From G965212025 sp965215765 (GTDB taxonomy: Bacteria > Pseudomonadota > Gammaproteobacteria > Poriferisulfidales > Oxydemutatoraceae), in the NCBI GenBank assembly GCA_965215765.1, contig OZ244118.1:1364001-1428000 (forward strand): a stretch of DNA of 64,000 nt, in the 5' to 3' direction. Every line of letters starts with the position of its first letter. Positions within the stretch are counted from its first letter, which is position 1. The position numbers were made by a program, and so were the translations under genes. Of this stretch, positions 28,247 through 38,500 are shown piece after piece. The notes under the pieces are model-generated. The model made no database searches and was not told the origin of the DNA. It was given only the letters and a program-made list of their open reading frames with translations.

Positions 28247-28570
28247 ATGACCTACGTAGTAACTGAGGGGTGCATAAAGTGCAAATACACGGATTGCGTT
28301 GAGGTATGTCCGGTAGATTGTTTTCATGAGGGCGCGAACTTTTTGGCCATTGATCCTGTCGAGTGCATTGACTGTGCTTTATGCGTTCCCGAGTGCCCGG
28401 TCGATGCGATCGTGGCCGATGATGAACTTCCGGAAGATCAGAGTCATTTTCTGGCACTGAACGCGGAGTTGTCAGAAGCCTGGCCTGTCATTACCGAAAA
28501 AAAGCCGGCTCCTGAGGATGCCGATCTGTGGGGTCAGGAAAAGGACAAGCTCAGCCATCTGCTTCGCTGA
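28247..28570 (+). CDS. fdxA: 7Fe ferredoxin FdxA
   Basis: A 107-residue cytoplasmic ferredoxin. CIKCKYTDCVEVCPVDCF (residues ~9-25) and CIDCALCVPECPVDAI (~40-56) supply ligands for one [3Fe-4S] and one [4Fe-4S] cluster. The C-terminal extension ends EDADLWGQEKDKLSHLLR, normal for FdxA. A strong ribosome-binding site (AAGGAGGGGG) precedes ATG 28247. The gene itself looks complete, but its last ~19 codons plus stop are the first unit of a long tandem array that continues for 1.4 kb. Confidence 0.96.
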   Translation: MTYVVTEGCIKCKYTDCVEVCPVDCFHEGANFLAIDPVECIDCALCVPECPVDAIVADDELPEDQSHFLALNAELSEAWPVITEKKPAPEDADLWGQEKDKLSHLLR

Positions 28571-29960
28571 CCATGCTGACCGTGAGGATGCTGATCTGTG
28601 GGGTCAGGAAAAGAACAGGCTCAGCCATCTGCTTCGCTGACCATGCTGACTGTGAGGATGCTGATTTGTGGGGTCAGGAAAAGAACAAGTTCAGCCATCT
28701 GCTTCGCTGACCATGCTGACCGTGGGGATGCTGATCTGTGGAGCCAGGAAAAGAACAAGCTCAGTCATCTGCTTTGTTGGCCATGCTGACGTGAGGATGC
28801 CGATCTGTGGGGTCAGGAAAAGGACAAGCTCAGTCATCTGCTTCGCTGACCATGCTGACTGTGAGGATGCTGATCTGTGGAGCCAGGAAAGGAACAAGCT
28901 CAGCCATCTGCTTCGCTGACCATGCTGACCATGAGGATGCCGATCTGTGGGGTCAGGAAAAGAGCAGTCTCAGCCATCTGCTTCGCTGACCATGCTGACC
29001 GTGAGGATGCTGGTCTGTGGAGCCAGGAAAAGAACGAGTTCAGACATCTGCTTCGCTGACCATGCTGACCATGAGGATGCGGATCTGTGGAGCCAGAAAA
29101 AGAACGATCTCAGCCATCTGCTTTGCTGACCATGCTGACCGTGAGGATGCTGATCTGTGGAGCCAGGAAAAGAACAAGCTCAGTCATCTGTTTCGCTGAC
29201 CATGCTGACCATGAGGATGCTGCTCTGTGGAGCCAGGAAAAGAACAAGCTCAGCCATCTGCTTCGCTGACCATGCTGACCGTGAGGATGCGGATCTGTGG
29301 AGCCAGAAAAAGAACGATCTCAGCCATCTGCTTCGCTGACCATGAGGATGCTGATCTGTGGAGCCAGGAAAAGAACAGGCTCAGCCATCTGCTTCGTTGG
29401 CCATGCTGACCGTGAGGATGCCGATCTGTGGAGCCGGGAAATGAACAAGCTCAGCCATCTGCTTTGTTGGCCATGCTGACCGTGAGGATGCTGATCTGTG
29501 GGGTCAGGAAAAGAACAGGCTCAGCCATCTGCTTCGCTGACCATGCTGACTGTGAGGATGCTGATTTGTGGGGTCAGGAAAAGAACAAGTTCAGCCATCT
29601 GCTTCGCTGACCATGCTGACCGTGGGGATGCTGATCTGTGGAGCCAGGAAAAGAACGAGTTCAGTCATCTGCTTTGTTGGCCATGCTGACGTGAGGATGC
29701 TGTCAGTGGAGCCAGAAAAAGAACGATCTCAGCCATCTGCTTCGCTGGCCATGCTGACCGTGGGGATGCTGTTCTGTGGAGCCAGGAAAAGAGCAGGCTC
29801 AGACATCTGCTTCGCTGACCGTGCTGACCATGAGGATGCTGATCTGTGGAGCCAGGAAAAGAACAGGCTCAGCCATCTGCTTCGTTGGCCATGCTGACCG
29901 TGAGGATGCCGATCTGTGGAGCCGGAAAATGAACAGTCTCAGCCATCTGCTTCGTTGACC
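28513..29960 (+). repeat. 70-bp tandem array made from the 3' end of fdxA, ~20 copies
   Basis: Each unit contains GAGGATGCTGATCTGTGG, (G)GTCAGGAAAAGAACAAGCTC, AGCCATCTGCTTCGCTGA and then CCATGCTGACCGT, so each carries the last ~19 codons and the TGA stop of fdxA plus 13 bp of 3' flank. The period is 70 bp, with a few units of 69 or 61 bp. Variants (GGGTCAGG versus GAGCCAGG; AACAAG, AACAGG, AACGAT) are shared between groups of units: the blocks at 28583-28790 and 29483-29690 are nearly identical, which indicates higher-order duplication. Because 70 is not a multiple of 3, the frame rotates and generates overlapping 60-codon ORFs with no biological support. Confidence 0.97.
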
Positions 29961-30052
29961 ATGAGGCGGGGGTTTCGGCAATTACGGTTCTTTGCCGGGG
30001 ACACGGCAACTCGCTTTAGCCAGGTGTTGCCTTTCGCAAATATTTTGCAGCC

Positions 30053-32896
30053 GTGACCACAGCATCAGCAACCGGGCTGCAAACCGGAAGTCCCGGTGTA
30101 TTGCGATTTCCCTATCGCGAAGATCTGTTGGCAATGTGCGCCCGCTCTGTCGTTCTGTGTGGTGCCAAACAGCTCCCGGACCTTAGTGCTTACCTGGTGC
30201 TGCTTCCTGCTTTGCACTACAAGCAGGTCTTGCTGAAAAAGCTGTTAATCGCAGCCCGCGAAAACGGGGCACAGGCACTTATCCCACCCGAAATCACGAC
30301 GTTGAAGCTGCTTGCCACGCAGAGAGCTTTGGGCGAGCGGCGGTTTCTGGAGCCACACGAGCGAAAATTCATTCTGGCGTTCTCGTTGAAAGAAAGCAGC
30401 AGTTTTTTCAAACGCGGCAACCTGTGGCAGCTTGGTGAGGAATTGGGAGTGACCTTTGATGAAATGGCGGCTTGCGGTGTGGCGAAGCGCGGTGAGAGGG
30501 TTTTGGCCACAACGGCTCCGGAGCGTGTTTTTCTCGACCTCTTTCATGTCTGGCAGGCGCAATCGCAAGACGATGAGCTCCCTGATTTTCACGCGCTCTA
30601 CCTGCAATATCTTGAGTCTGGTGTGCTGGGCAATGGCTTTGAGAAAATTTTTCTGTGTGGTCTTGATCACCTTGACCCGCCCGAAGCAAGCTGGTCTGAA
30701 AAGCTGCTCGGGCAGGGCAGAGCCGTCTCGTTTTTGCACGCATCATCAGGGGATGTGAGCACGGCTGCTGCTGTGCATCGGGCAGTCCCTGGCCTTGTTA
30801 TGGCTGCGAATCTCGGGGATGGTGCGAGTGGATTCTTGCACCAGGCTTTTGACTTTGGCAGGACTCTTTTTGAGCGTGCCACCTATTGTCGCAGTCATTT
30901 TCCGCAAAGCCCGGTAGCGGCTCGTTTGAAAATTTTCTGGCCTGGCAGCATGGCGCAGCACGCCAAAGGTTTGTGCCTGCGCACTCAGGAATGGCTGGCG
31001 GCGGGAAAGCAGGTGGTCACGGTTGTCAGTTTTGACCGCAAGCTTGCCAGGATGCTGCATGCCAGCTTGGCGAACGAGGGGGTCAAGCTGCTGGATTCTT
31101 CCGGGTGGGCGTTGTCAACAACCAGTTGTGCCACTGTGGTCTCGCTCTTGTTGCCCAAGGAAGGTCTGGGCTTTCGCTGTGATGAAATTTTGCGTTTGCT
31201 TCGTTCTCCCTATTGCAACTTCAGGCGTTCTCAGGAGAGCTTGGCGCGCTTCGTTCGGGCGGCTCGAGAGGCAATCGCAGCGGTGGATTATCCGCTTGTC
31301 ACTTTGGAGGAGTTGCTGGAAGTGCTTGACGGCAAGCACGGCGATTCACGGCGTCGAACGAGCCGGGAGGCGGGTCTTTTCTTCCAAGGTGTCAGACAAA
31401 GGCTTGCCGGGCTGGAGGCCTTGTTTGGGCGCCGGATAAAAAGTGCCGAATTTTTTGCGGCTCTGTTTTCGGCTTTCGCGGCGTTTGGCATCAGGGATGT
31501 CTGGAAGCGTGATGCGGCGGGGAGAGAAGTTCTTGAGCGATTAGAAGCGATACGTCGCTTTGGTTCGGAACGAGATGAAGAAGCAAGCTGGGATTTTTGG
31601 CGTTCATGGGTCTTGCATACTTTGGAGCACAACAGTTTTAAGCCGGAAATCAAAGTGGAGTCGGGGGAACCTCACGCTGTTCTGCACAATTTGCAGCAGG
31701 CGGCTTTGCTGCAGTCGCAGGCGCTGATTGTTGCGGCTTTGGATCTTCAGCACTTGTCGTCCTTGCGTGGCATGTTGCTGAATGAGCAGGTGCGTCAGAA
31801 TCTTGGCTTGCCCGGGAAGGAAGTCCTGCGCAATCTCCAGCAGGGTCGTTTTCGCGCTTTGCTTGAGTCGGCTCCCGAGGTGTTGCTGAGTTGCCAGACT
31901 CATGGTCGAAGCGGGAGGGTGGAAGCAGCTCCCTGGTTACACAGTTTGAGGAGTTTTCACGAGTTTTGTTACCAGGACGACCTTGCGGATGAGCCTTTGT
32001 TTGAAAATTCTTTGCCAGCCCGGGCTGTTTCTGTTTCGAAAAGTCTTCCGCGCATGCCTGCCCCGGATGCCCCTGCCGGAAGTTGGCCAAAGACGATCAG
32101 CGTTGGGGCTTTCCAGATTGCCAGTCGTTGTCCGTACCGTTTTTTTGTTGAGAACTGTCTGGTTTTCCGAGAACAGAACGCAGCGGGCAGTTTTCTGGAT
32201 AAACGCGACTTCGGGTCTCACTTGCACAATTGCCTGGCGATCCTGCATGGCGAAATGAAAAATCTTGCTGCCGGAGGGGATGGGGATGCCTGTTCCTCAG
32301 ACCGGGAACGTTTCCTTGCTTTGATGAGGGAAGAGGTGGAGCGGGAGTTTTCGCCGTATGTTCGAAACAGTTATGCCAATCACTTCTGGCTCATGGCTGC
32401 GAATGATATTTGCGCGCGTTATGTGGATTGGTGCCTGGAAGACCCGTCTTTTCAAACCGCCGAGGACGTGCAAAGTGAAGTGAAGCTCGAAAAAGCCTTT
32501 GCGGATGGTTTGTGTTTGCAGGGCAGGGCGGATCTGGTGGTGTGGCTTCCATCCGGGCGGGTGGTGGTGGACTTTAAGACCGGGCAGGTTCCCGCCAGGA
32601 CGCGCATTGAGCGAGGAGGTGAAATGCAGCTTTTCAGTTATGCACTGATGAGCGAAAACGTACACGAGGTGCGTTACTTGCAAATGCAGCCTTACAAGGC
32701 TTTGCGCGCCACAGCTTCAACCGGTGCCGAGCTTGTCGAGTTGCAGGAGAAAACCTTGCGGCGTCTGGAGGAGTTTTACGGCGACTTTGCAAATGGGAAG
32801 GCTTTGCCTGCCTGGGGAAGCGATGAGGACTGTGGTCATTGTCCGCACGGCAGCCTTTGTCGGCGACAAAGCTGGGTCGCTTACGAAGTGTCGTGA
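30053..32896 (+). CDS. AddB-like PD-(D/E)XK nuclease/helicase subunit
   Basis: A 947-residue protein starting at GTG 30053. The body resembles the inactivated-helicase part of AddB-type recombination nucleases. The C-terminal domain has ISVGAFQIASRCPYRFFVEN (~680), GRADLVVWLPSGRVVVDFKT (~823-842; the Asp and DFK match the PD-(D/E)XK catalytic residues), QLFSYALM (~862) and a final CGHCPHGSLC. The early Cys of SRCPYRF plus those final three Cys can form the 4Fe-4S iron staple of AddB. Such proteins pair with a UvrD-like AddA to resect double-strand breaks. The addA gene normally follows, but here tandem copies of this gene's 3' end follow instead, so the partner is missing from its expected place. 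Confidence 0.75.
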   Translation: MTTASATGLQTGSPGVLRFPYREDLLAMCARSVVLCGAKQLPDLSAYLVLLPALHYKQVLLKKLLIAARENGAQALIPPEITTLKLLATQRALGERRFLEPHERKFILAFSLKESSSFFKRGNLWQLGEELGVTFDEMAACGVAKRGERVLATTAPERVFLDLFHVWQAQSQDDELPDFHALYLQYLESGVLGNGFEKIFLCGLDHLDPPEASWSEKLLGQGRAVSFLHASSGDVSTAAAVHRAVPGLVMAANLGDGASGFLHQAFDFGRTLFERATYCRSHFPQSPVAARLKIFWPGSMAQHAKGLCLRTQEWLAAGKQVVTVVSFDRKLARMLHASLANEGVKLLDSSGWALSTTSCATVVSLLLPKEGLGFRCDEILRLLRSPYCNFRRSQESLARFVRAAREAIAAVDYPLVTLEELLEVLDGKHGDSRRRTSREAGLFFQGVRQRLAGLEALFGRRIKSAEFFAALFSAFAAFGIRDVWKRDAAGREVLERLEAIRRFGSERDEEASWDFWRSWVLHTLEHNSFKPEIKVESGEPHAVLHNLQQAALLQSQALIVAALDLQHLSSLRGMLLNEQVRQNLGLPGKEVLRNLQQGRFRALLESAPEVLLSCQTHGRSGRVEAAPWLHSLRSFHEFCYQDDLADEPLFENSLPARAVSVSKSLPRMPAPDAPAGSWPKTISVGAFQIASRCPYRFFVENCLVFREQNAAGSFLDKRDFGSHLHNCLAILHGEMKNLAAGGDGDACSSDRERFLALMREEVEREFSPYVRNSYANHFWLMAANDICARYVDWCLEDPSFQTAEDVQSEVKLEKAFADGLCLQGRADLVVWLPSGRVVVDFKTGQVPARTRIERGGEMQLFSYALMSENVHEVRYLQMQPYKALRATASTGAELVELQEKTLRRLEEFYGDFANGKALPAWGSDEDCGHCPHGSLCRRQSWVAYEVS

Positions 32897-33904
32897 CCTT
32901 TGGCGAGAAACCCGGATTTTCTTTGTTTTTGGCTTCATCTCTTTTGTCTGGCTGAGGGGGCTGAGGCTTTGGAAAATTCATTGCTTTTGCCAGTCATGGT
33001 GAGTTGGGAGAAAGTTTCACACCGGGCAGGTTCCCGCCAAGACGCGCATTGAGCGAGGGGGCGAAATGCAGCTTTTCAGTTATGCGCTGATGAGCGAAAA
33101 CGTACACGAGGTGCGTTACTTGCAAATGCAGCCTTACAAGGCTTTGCGCGCCACAGCTTCAACCGGTGCCGAGCTTGTCGAGTTGCAGGAGAAAACCTTG
33201 CGGCGTCTGGAGGAGTTTTACGGCGACTTTGCAAATGGGAAGGCTTTGCCTGCCTGGGGAAGCGATGAGGACTGTGGTCATTGTCCGCACGGCAGCCTTT
33301 GTCGGCGACAAAGCTGGGTCGCTTACGAAGTGTCGTGACCTTTGGCGAGAAACCCGGGTTTTCTTTGTTTTTGGCTTCGTCTCTTTTGTTTGGCTGAGGA
33401 GGCTGAGGCTTTGGAAAATTCATTGCTTTTGCCAGTCATGGTGAGTTGGGAGAAAGTTTCACACCGGGCAGGTTCCCGCCAGGACGCGCATTGAGCGAGG
33501 GGGTGAAATGCAGCTTTTCAGTTATGCACTGATGAGCGAAAACATACACGAGGTGCGTTACTTGCAAATGCATCCTTACAAGGCTTTGCGCACCACAGCT
33601 TCAACCGGTGCCGAGCTTGTCGAGTTGCAGGAGAAAACCTTGCGGCGTCTGGAGGAGTTTTACGGCGACTTTGCAAATGGGAAGGCTTTGCCTGCTTGGG
33701 GAAGCGATGAGGACTGTGGTCATTGTCCGCACGGCAGCCTTTGTCGGCGACAAAGCTGGGTCGCTTACGAAGTGTCGTGACCTTTGGTGAGAAACCCGGA
33801 TTTTCTTTGTTTTTGGCTTCATCTCTTTTGTCTGGCTGAGGAGGCTGAGGCTTTGGAAAATTCATTGCTTTTGCCAGTCATGGTGAGTCGGGAGAAAGTT
33901 TCAC
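32579..33904 (+). repeat. 442-bp tandem triplication of the 3' end of the AddB-like gene
   Basis: CACCGGGCAGGTTCCCGCC recurs at 32579 (in the gene, as GACCGGG...), 33021 and 33463, an exact period of 442 bp. The array ends near 33904 at CACCGGATCAG. Each extra copy holds the last ~105 codons with the intact stop, plus ~125 bp of 3' flank ending TGGTGAGTYGGGAGAAAGTT. The copies differ by only a few bases, so they are recent. Open frames at 33066-33338 and 33508-33780 start at an internal ATG and would give orphan nuclease-domain tails if translated. Confidence 0.97.
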
Positions 33905-34230
33905 ACCGGATCAGCGTGCTGAACGGCCATCTCCTGGCATGATATTTCTCAAAGAAGGCATTCGAATCTGTGCGCATCTGATTGCTCAAGGATCTGTTTG
34001 ACAAGCTCTGATTTATGCCATGATAGACACACCTTCAAGACATCTTGTGGTGTCCTAGGGGCAGCGGGGGGTTCCAGCGGTTTTTATTTGATGCGTCCGG
34101 TTTTTTGGCGCGTCCTCCCCGCAACCTTGGGGTTGTTGGCGAACCAGGTTTCCATTAAACGTAAAAGAGTTGGGATTACGCTCTTTTTTTGAAGGAAACA
34201 TAGGTGCCAGAATAGTTATTCTAATGCTCA
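33905..34230 (+). promoter_or_regulatory. Upstream region of the XRE regulator with a dyad and attenuator-like hairpin
   Basis: TTGACA at 33998-34003 is a consensus -35, but the -10 at the right distance is poor (CATGAT). Immediately downstream, 34026-34054 is an imperfect dyad (GACACACCTTCAAG ... CTTGTGGTGTC), a plausible operator. Near 34167-34192 an AAAAGAG / CTCTTTTTTT hairpin with a T run looks like a weak terminator or attenuator before the gene. Confidence 0.35.
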
Positions 34231-34698
34231 GTGTCTTCAACCATCCCACCCAAAGAGGACTTGCGCTTAGCACTGACCCCGAGCATACAACAACGAGTAG
34301 ACGCCCATCTCGGGCGGCGAATTCGGCTCTTGAGGCGTTTGCACGAAGACGCGCTTTCGGATGTGGGAACTGTGCTCAATCGCTCTCCCCAGCAAGTTTC
34401 ACGTATGGAAAGCGGAATCTGTCGGGTATCAATAGCTCAGCTGTGCATGATTTCCGTCAAGTACGGTGTCACCATGGGCTGGTTTTTTCGTGGCTTGGAA
34501 GAACAGATTCCAGAAATGAAAAGTCGGATTCAGGAACGCTTGTCGACCTACGGTCAGCAAGAACGCATGACGGCTTACGAGCAGCAAGAACGCAAAGAAA
34601 ACGAAGAGGCATTGGTGATCTCTTTTCGCGAGATCAAGCCCAGGGTTTTCCGCGAACAATTGGTCAGCTTGGCAGAAGTTCTTGCCAGCGAATCCTAA
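34231..34698 (+). CDS. XRE-family helix-turn-helix transcriptional regulator
   Basis: A 155-residue protein, GTG start at 34231. Residues ~25-80 form a lambda-Cro/XRE HTH: RRIRLLRRLHEDALSDVGTV, then SPQQVSRMESG as recognition helix, and ISVKYGVTMGWFF. The rest is a charged, Gln/Glu-rich helical segment (EQQERKENEE) with little conservation. The target is unknown. The dyad 180-200 bp upstream suggests autoregulation. It is not adjacent to any obvious toxin or phage gene. Confidence 0.78.
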   Translation: MSSTIPPKEDLRLALTPSIQQRVDAHLGRRIRLLRRLHEDALSDVGTVLNRSPQQVSRMESGICRVSIAQLCMISVKYGVTMGWFFRGLEEQIPEMKSRIQERLSTYGQQERMTAYEQQERKENEEALVISFREIKPRVFREQLVSLAEVLASES

Positions 34699-34881
34699 GG
34701 AGCGTTTTACTGCCTGCCGGTAGAGCCAGCGGAGTACGCCCTGAGCGGTCGTGTGCCTGGTTCTGTCCCCCGGTCTTTCAGTTCTGTTCCCGAGTGGAAC
34801 GCAGAAAATCATGCCCCCCCTTATTTGACGTGGCGAAGGCAATGCTGCATTCGTTGATTGTCCGGTTTGGTTTTTTTGACG

Positions 34882-35513
34882 TACCTTGCTTGCCGCCGGG
34901 CAGTTTTCAATATCCGCCGGCTGTTGGGGCGAATACGGGATGACGTGCGGGTTGTACTGTTAGCAGACTTGCGCGCTCCGGCAAGCCAATTTTTTTGCGT
35001 TGTGTGAGAGGTTGCGGGCGATGAAGTGTTTTGTTGGCAAAGAAGGCCTGGTTGCCGAAAGTGGGCAGGCAGCACGTTTTCGCCGTGAGTTGCCTGCCAA
35101 CGCGCTGTGGGTGCGTGAGGTTTTTTTCCTTGACTGTGAGCCTGATATGCCTGCCGTGCATTTCGAATGGCTTGCCGAGCTCTTTCATGCCAGGCAGTAC
35201 CTTGCTTGCCGCCGGGCGGTTTTCAATATCCGCCGGCTGTTGGGGCGAATACGGGGCGACGTGCGGGTTGTGCTGTTAGCAGACTTGCGCGCTCCGGCAA
35301 GCCGATTTTTTTGCGTTGTGTGAGAGGTTGCGGGCGATGAAGTGTTTTGTTGGCAAAGAAAGACTGGTTGCCGAAAGTGAGCAGGCAGCACGTTTTCGCC
35401 GTGAGTTGCCTGCCAGCGCGCTGTGGGTGCGTGAGGTTTTTTTCCTTGACTGTGAGCCAGACATGCCTGCTGTGCATTTCGAATGGCTTGCCGAACTCTT
35501 TCATGCCAGGCAG
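34882..35513 (+). repeat. 316-bp tandem duplication of the purL 5' end
   Basis: TACCTTGCTTGCCGCCGGGC occurs at 34882 and 35198, an offset of 316 bp, and the copies run together without a gap. Each unit contains ~130 bp of upstream region (TTTTCAATATCCGCCGGCTG...) and the first ~57 codons of purL. The upstream copy encodes MKCFVGKEGLVAESGQAARF and so on, then runs into the repeat flank and stops near 35323. Only the downstream copy continues into the full gene. Since 316 is not a multiple of 3, the first copy cannot read through. Confidence 0.95.
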
Positions 35514-38500
35514 TGCCTTGCCGAGGATTTGGACAAGGAACTCGCTCGACCCGGGTGCTATCTGGTTCTTCCACGCGCTGGTCTGATTTCTGCCTGGTCA
35601 AGCGGTGCCAGAGATATATGTCAGGTGGCGCGTTTCAACGCGGTGCGGCGAGTTGAACGGGGGCTGTTTTATCGCTTTGACCCGGTGTGTGGTTCAGGGG
35701 GTGGTTCAGGGGGTGACTCAGGGGGTGACTCAGGGGGCGGCGGCCAGCTTTCTGATGTCGAAGCCTTCATGACCGAGCTTCATGACCGGATGACTGAAAG
35801 AGTCATTCGTGATGCTCGGGAACTGGATCATTTGTTTGAGAGTACAAAGCCGGCTCTTTTTTCCATTGTGACTTTGGGCACCGACGCAGGGCAGGCGAGC
35901 GCGGTGATTGAGGCTGTTGGTGAGCGTTTGGGGTTCCGGCTCGACGCCCCGGAAATCGCATTTCTGTTACGGCAGTACGCTGCCTTGGGGCGCTCGCCTA
36001 CTGACCTGGAACTCATGATGTTCGCCCAGGTCAATTCCGAGCATTGCCGCCATCATGTCTTCAACGCTCGGTGGCATGTCGGAGGGGTTGACTCGGGATT
36101 CACATTGTTTGATTTGGTGCGTCAGACGCGGGCGCAGTCTCCGGCAGAAGTGCTTTGCGCTTACGAAGACAATGCTGCCGTCGTACACAGTTCGCGAGGA
36201 AATTTTTGGCAGCCTGCGTCAGATACCGGGGTGTATGGCAACCAGCCGGAAGACTTGGCGATGGTGATGAAAGTCGAAACGCACAATCACCCAACCGCCA
36301 TTGCTCCTTTTCCTGGTGCAGCAACCGGTGCAGGGGGCGAAATTCGTGATGAGGCGGCTACCGGGCGTGGTGCCCGTCCTCTTGCTGGTGTATGCGGTTT
36401 CATTGTGTCTGATCTTCGTTTGCCGGGACACCCGAGGCCTTGGGAGAAAGCGGGCTCCGCTCCGCCATCTTTTGCCGATCCTTGCCGGATCATGATGGAA
36501 GGGCCAGTCGGTGCCGCGCGTTTTAACAACGAGTTCGGCAGGCCTGGTCTGGGCGGCTTTTTCCGGACTTTTGAACACCGGGAGGAGACCACCCACTGGG
36601 GATACCACAAGCCCATAATGATTAGTGGTGGTATGGGGATCGCCCCGGGGTTTTCCCCGAAGCACAAAGACCTTGACGATGCCGTGGTTGTGGTTTTGGG
36701 CGGGCCGGCGATGTTGATTGGTCTGGGCGGCGGAAGCTCGTCCTCACAGATTGCGGGCACAAATTGTAGTGAGATGGATTACGCCTCGGTGCAACGGGCG
36801 AACCCGGAGATGCAACGGCGTTGCCAGGAAGTCATTGACCGTTGTGTTGCATTGGGGGAGGCGAACCCGATATTGGCGATCCATGATGTTGGTGCGGGCG
36901 GGCTTGCCAACGCAGTTCCTGAGTTGCTGGCAGGTGGGGGCTGTGGTGGGACTATCGAGCTTGCCGACGTTCCCAGCGCGGATCGCGGAATGTCCCCGCT
37001 TGAGCTCTGGTGCAATGAAGCACAGGAGCGTTATGTGCTGGCAGTCGCGCGTGAACACTTGCGTCCGCTTTCTGCTTTATGCGAGCGGGAGCGTTGTCCG
37101 GCCGCGGTTATCGGAGTCGCAAGAAAAAATGCCCCTTTGATCGTCCGTGATCGTCGTTATGGCAACGAACCGGCGTCTGTCCCAATGGACATGTTGCTTG
37201 GGAAATCTCTTGATGGTTCGAGGGTCATCAATTTGCCATCGCCGTCCTCTCCATCCCCACCCCCATCCTCTTCCTCATCTATGGGTGCGCGGGCATCGCG
37301 CAAGCCGATGGCGAATTCGGGCAACATTGTGGAACCATGCCAAGGGCAGGTGCCCCCGTCAGGCACTTTGTTTCCGGCAGATACAGAGCTTGAAGAAGCG
37401 GTCAGACGCGTGTTGATGTTTCCGGCCGTGGGGTCGAAAAATTTTCTGATTACGATAGCGGATCGAACGGTGGGCGGGCTCGTTTGTCGCGACCAGCTTG
37501 TCGGGCCGCATCAGGTTCCGGTCAGTGACTGTGCTGTGTGTGCCGTGGATTACGCTGCTTATACGGGTCAGGCGATGGCCACGGGTGAACGTACACCGGT
37601 GGCGGTTCAGGATGCTCCCGCTTCTGGACGCTTGGCCGTAGCTGAGGCTCTGACAAACATTTTTGCAGCCGATATTTCTGCCTTGGCAGACATCAGGTTG
37701 TCTGCCAATTGGATGGCAGCACACGGTTATCCGGGTCAGGATGCTGCTTTGTATGAAACAGTCTGCGCGGTGACAACCGACCTTTGCTCGAAGCTGGGTA
37801 TTGCGATACCGATGGGCAAGGACTCGCTGTCTATGCGTGTTGGGTGGCAGGAACATGGGAAACAACATGAAGTGGTTTCGCCACTGTCGCTGGTGGTCAC
37901 GAGTTTTGCCCCGGTTGCTGACATCCGCAAGACGAGCACACCTGAACTGCTATGCGATCGGGATACGGTCTTGTTGCTCATAGACCTGTCGCGCGGAAAA
38001 AACCGCTTAGGTGGTTCGGTGCTGGAGCAGGTGTGTGGTGTTTCCGGGAAGCCTCCGGCTGATCTGGATTGTCCTGATGACTTGCGAAAGACGCATGATT
38101 TCTTGCGCCGTTTGCGTCAGGCGAGAATGTTGCTTGCTTGTCACGATCGTTCGGATGGCGGGCTTTTTGTCACGCTTTGCGAAATGGCCTTTGCCGCACA
38201 CGTCGGTTTGGTGATAAAGCCTTCTTGTGGGTCTGGAGACGTGCTGGACGCTCTGTTTTCCGAAGAGCCGGGTTTGGTCATACAGGTTGCGACCGACGTC
38301 TTGCCTCAGGTTGAACAACTTGCCGCGGCATCGGGTCTTGGTGATTGCTGTCATCAAATCGGGCAACCGAGTCGTGATCTTGAGTTCCGCCTTCTGCTTG
38401 CCGGTCGGGAGTGGTGTTGGGACTTGATGCAGTTGAAAAAATGGTGGTGGGATACGAGCTATCGGATTCAGTCCCTGCGTGATGATCCGGTCTGTGCCCG

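Noticed and set aside
28528..29958. Series of overlapping 60-codon ORFs, each looking like a small paralogous protein
   Set aside because: They arise because the 70-bp fdxA-end repeat rotates through the frames; stops and starts are supplied by the repeat itself and there are no ribosome-binding sites.
33066..33780. Two 90-codon genes encoding nuclease tails
   Set aside because: Listed as part of the 442-bp triplication; they start at internal Met codons of the parent gene without own signals, so they are not called as genes.
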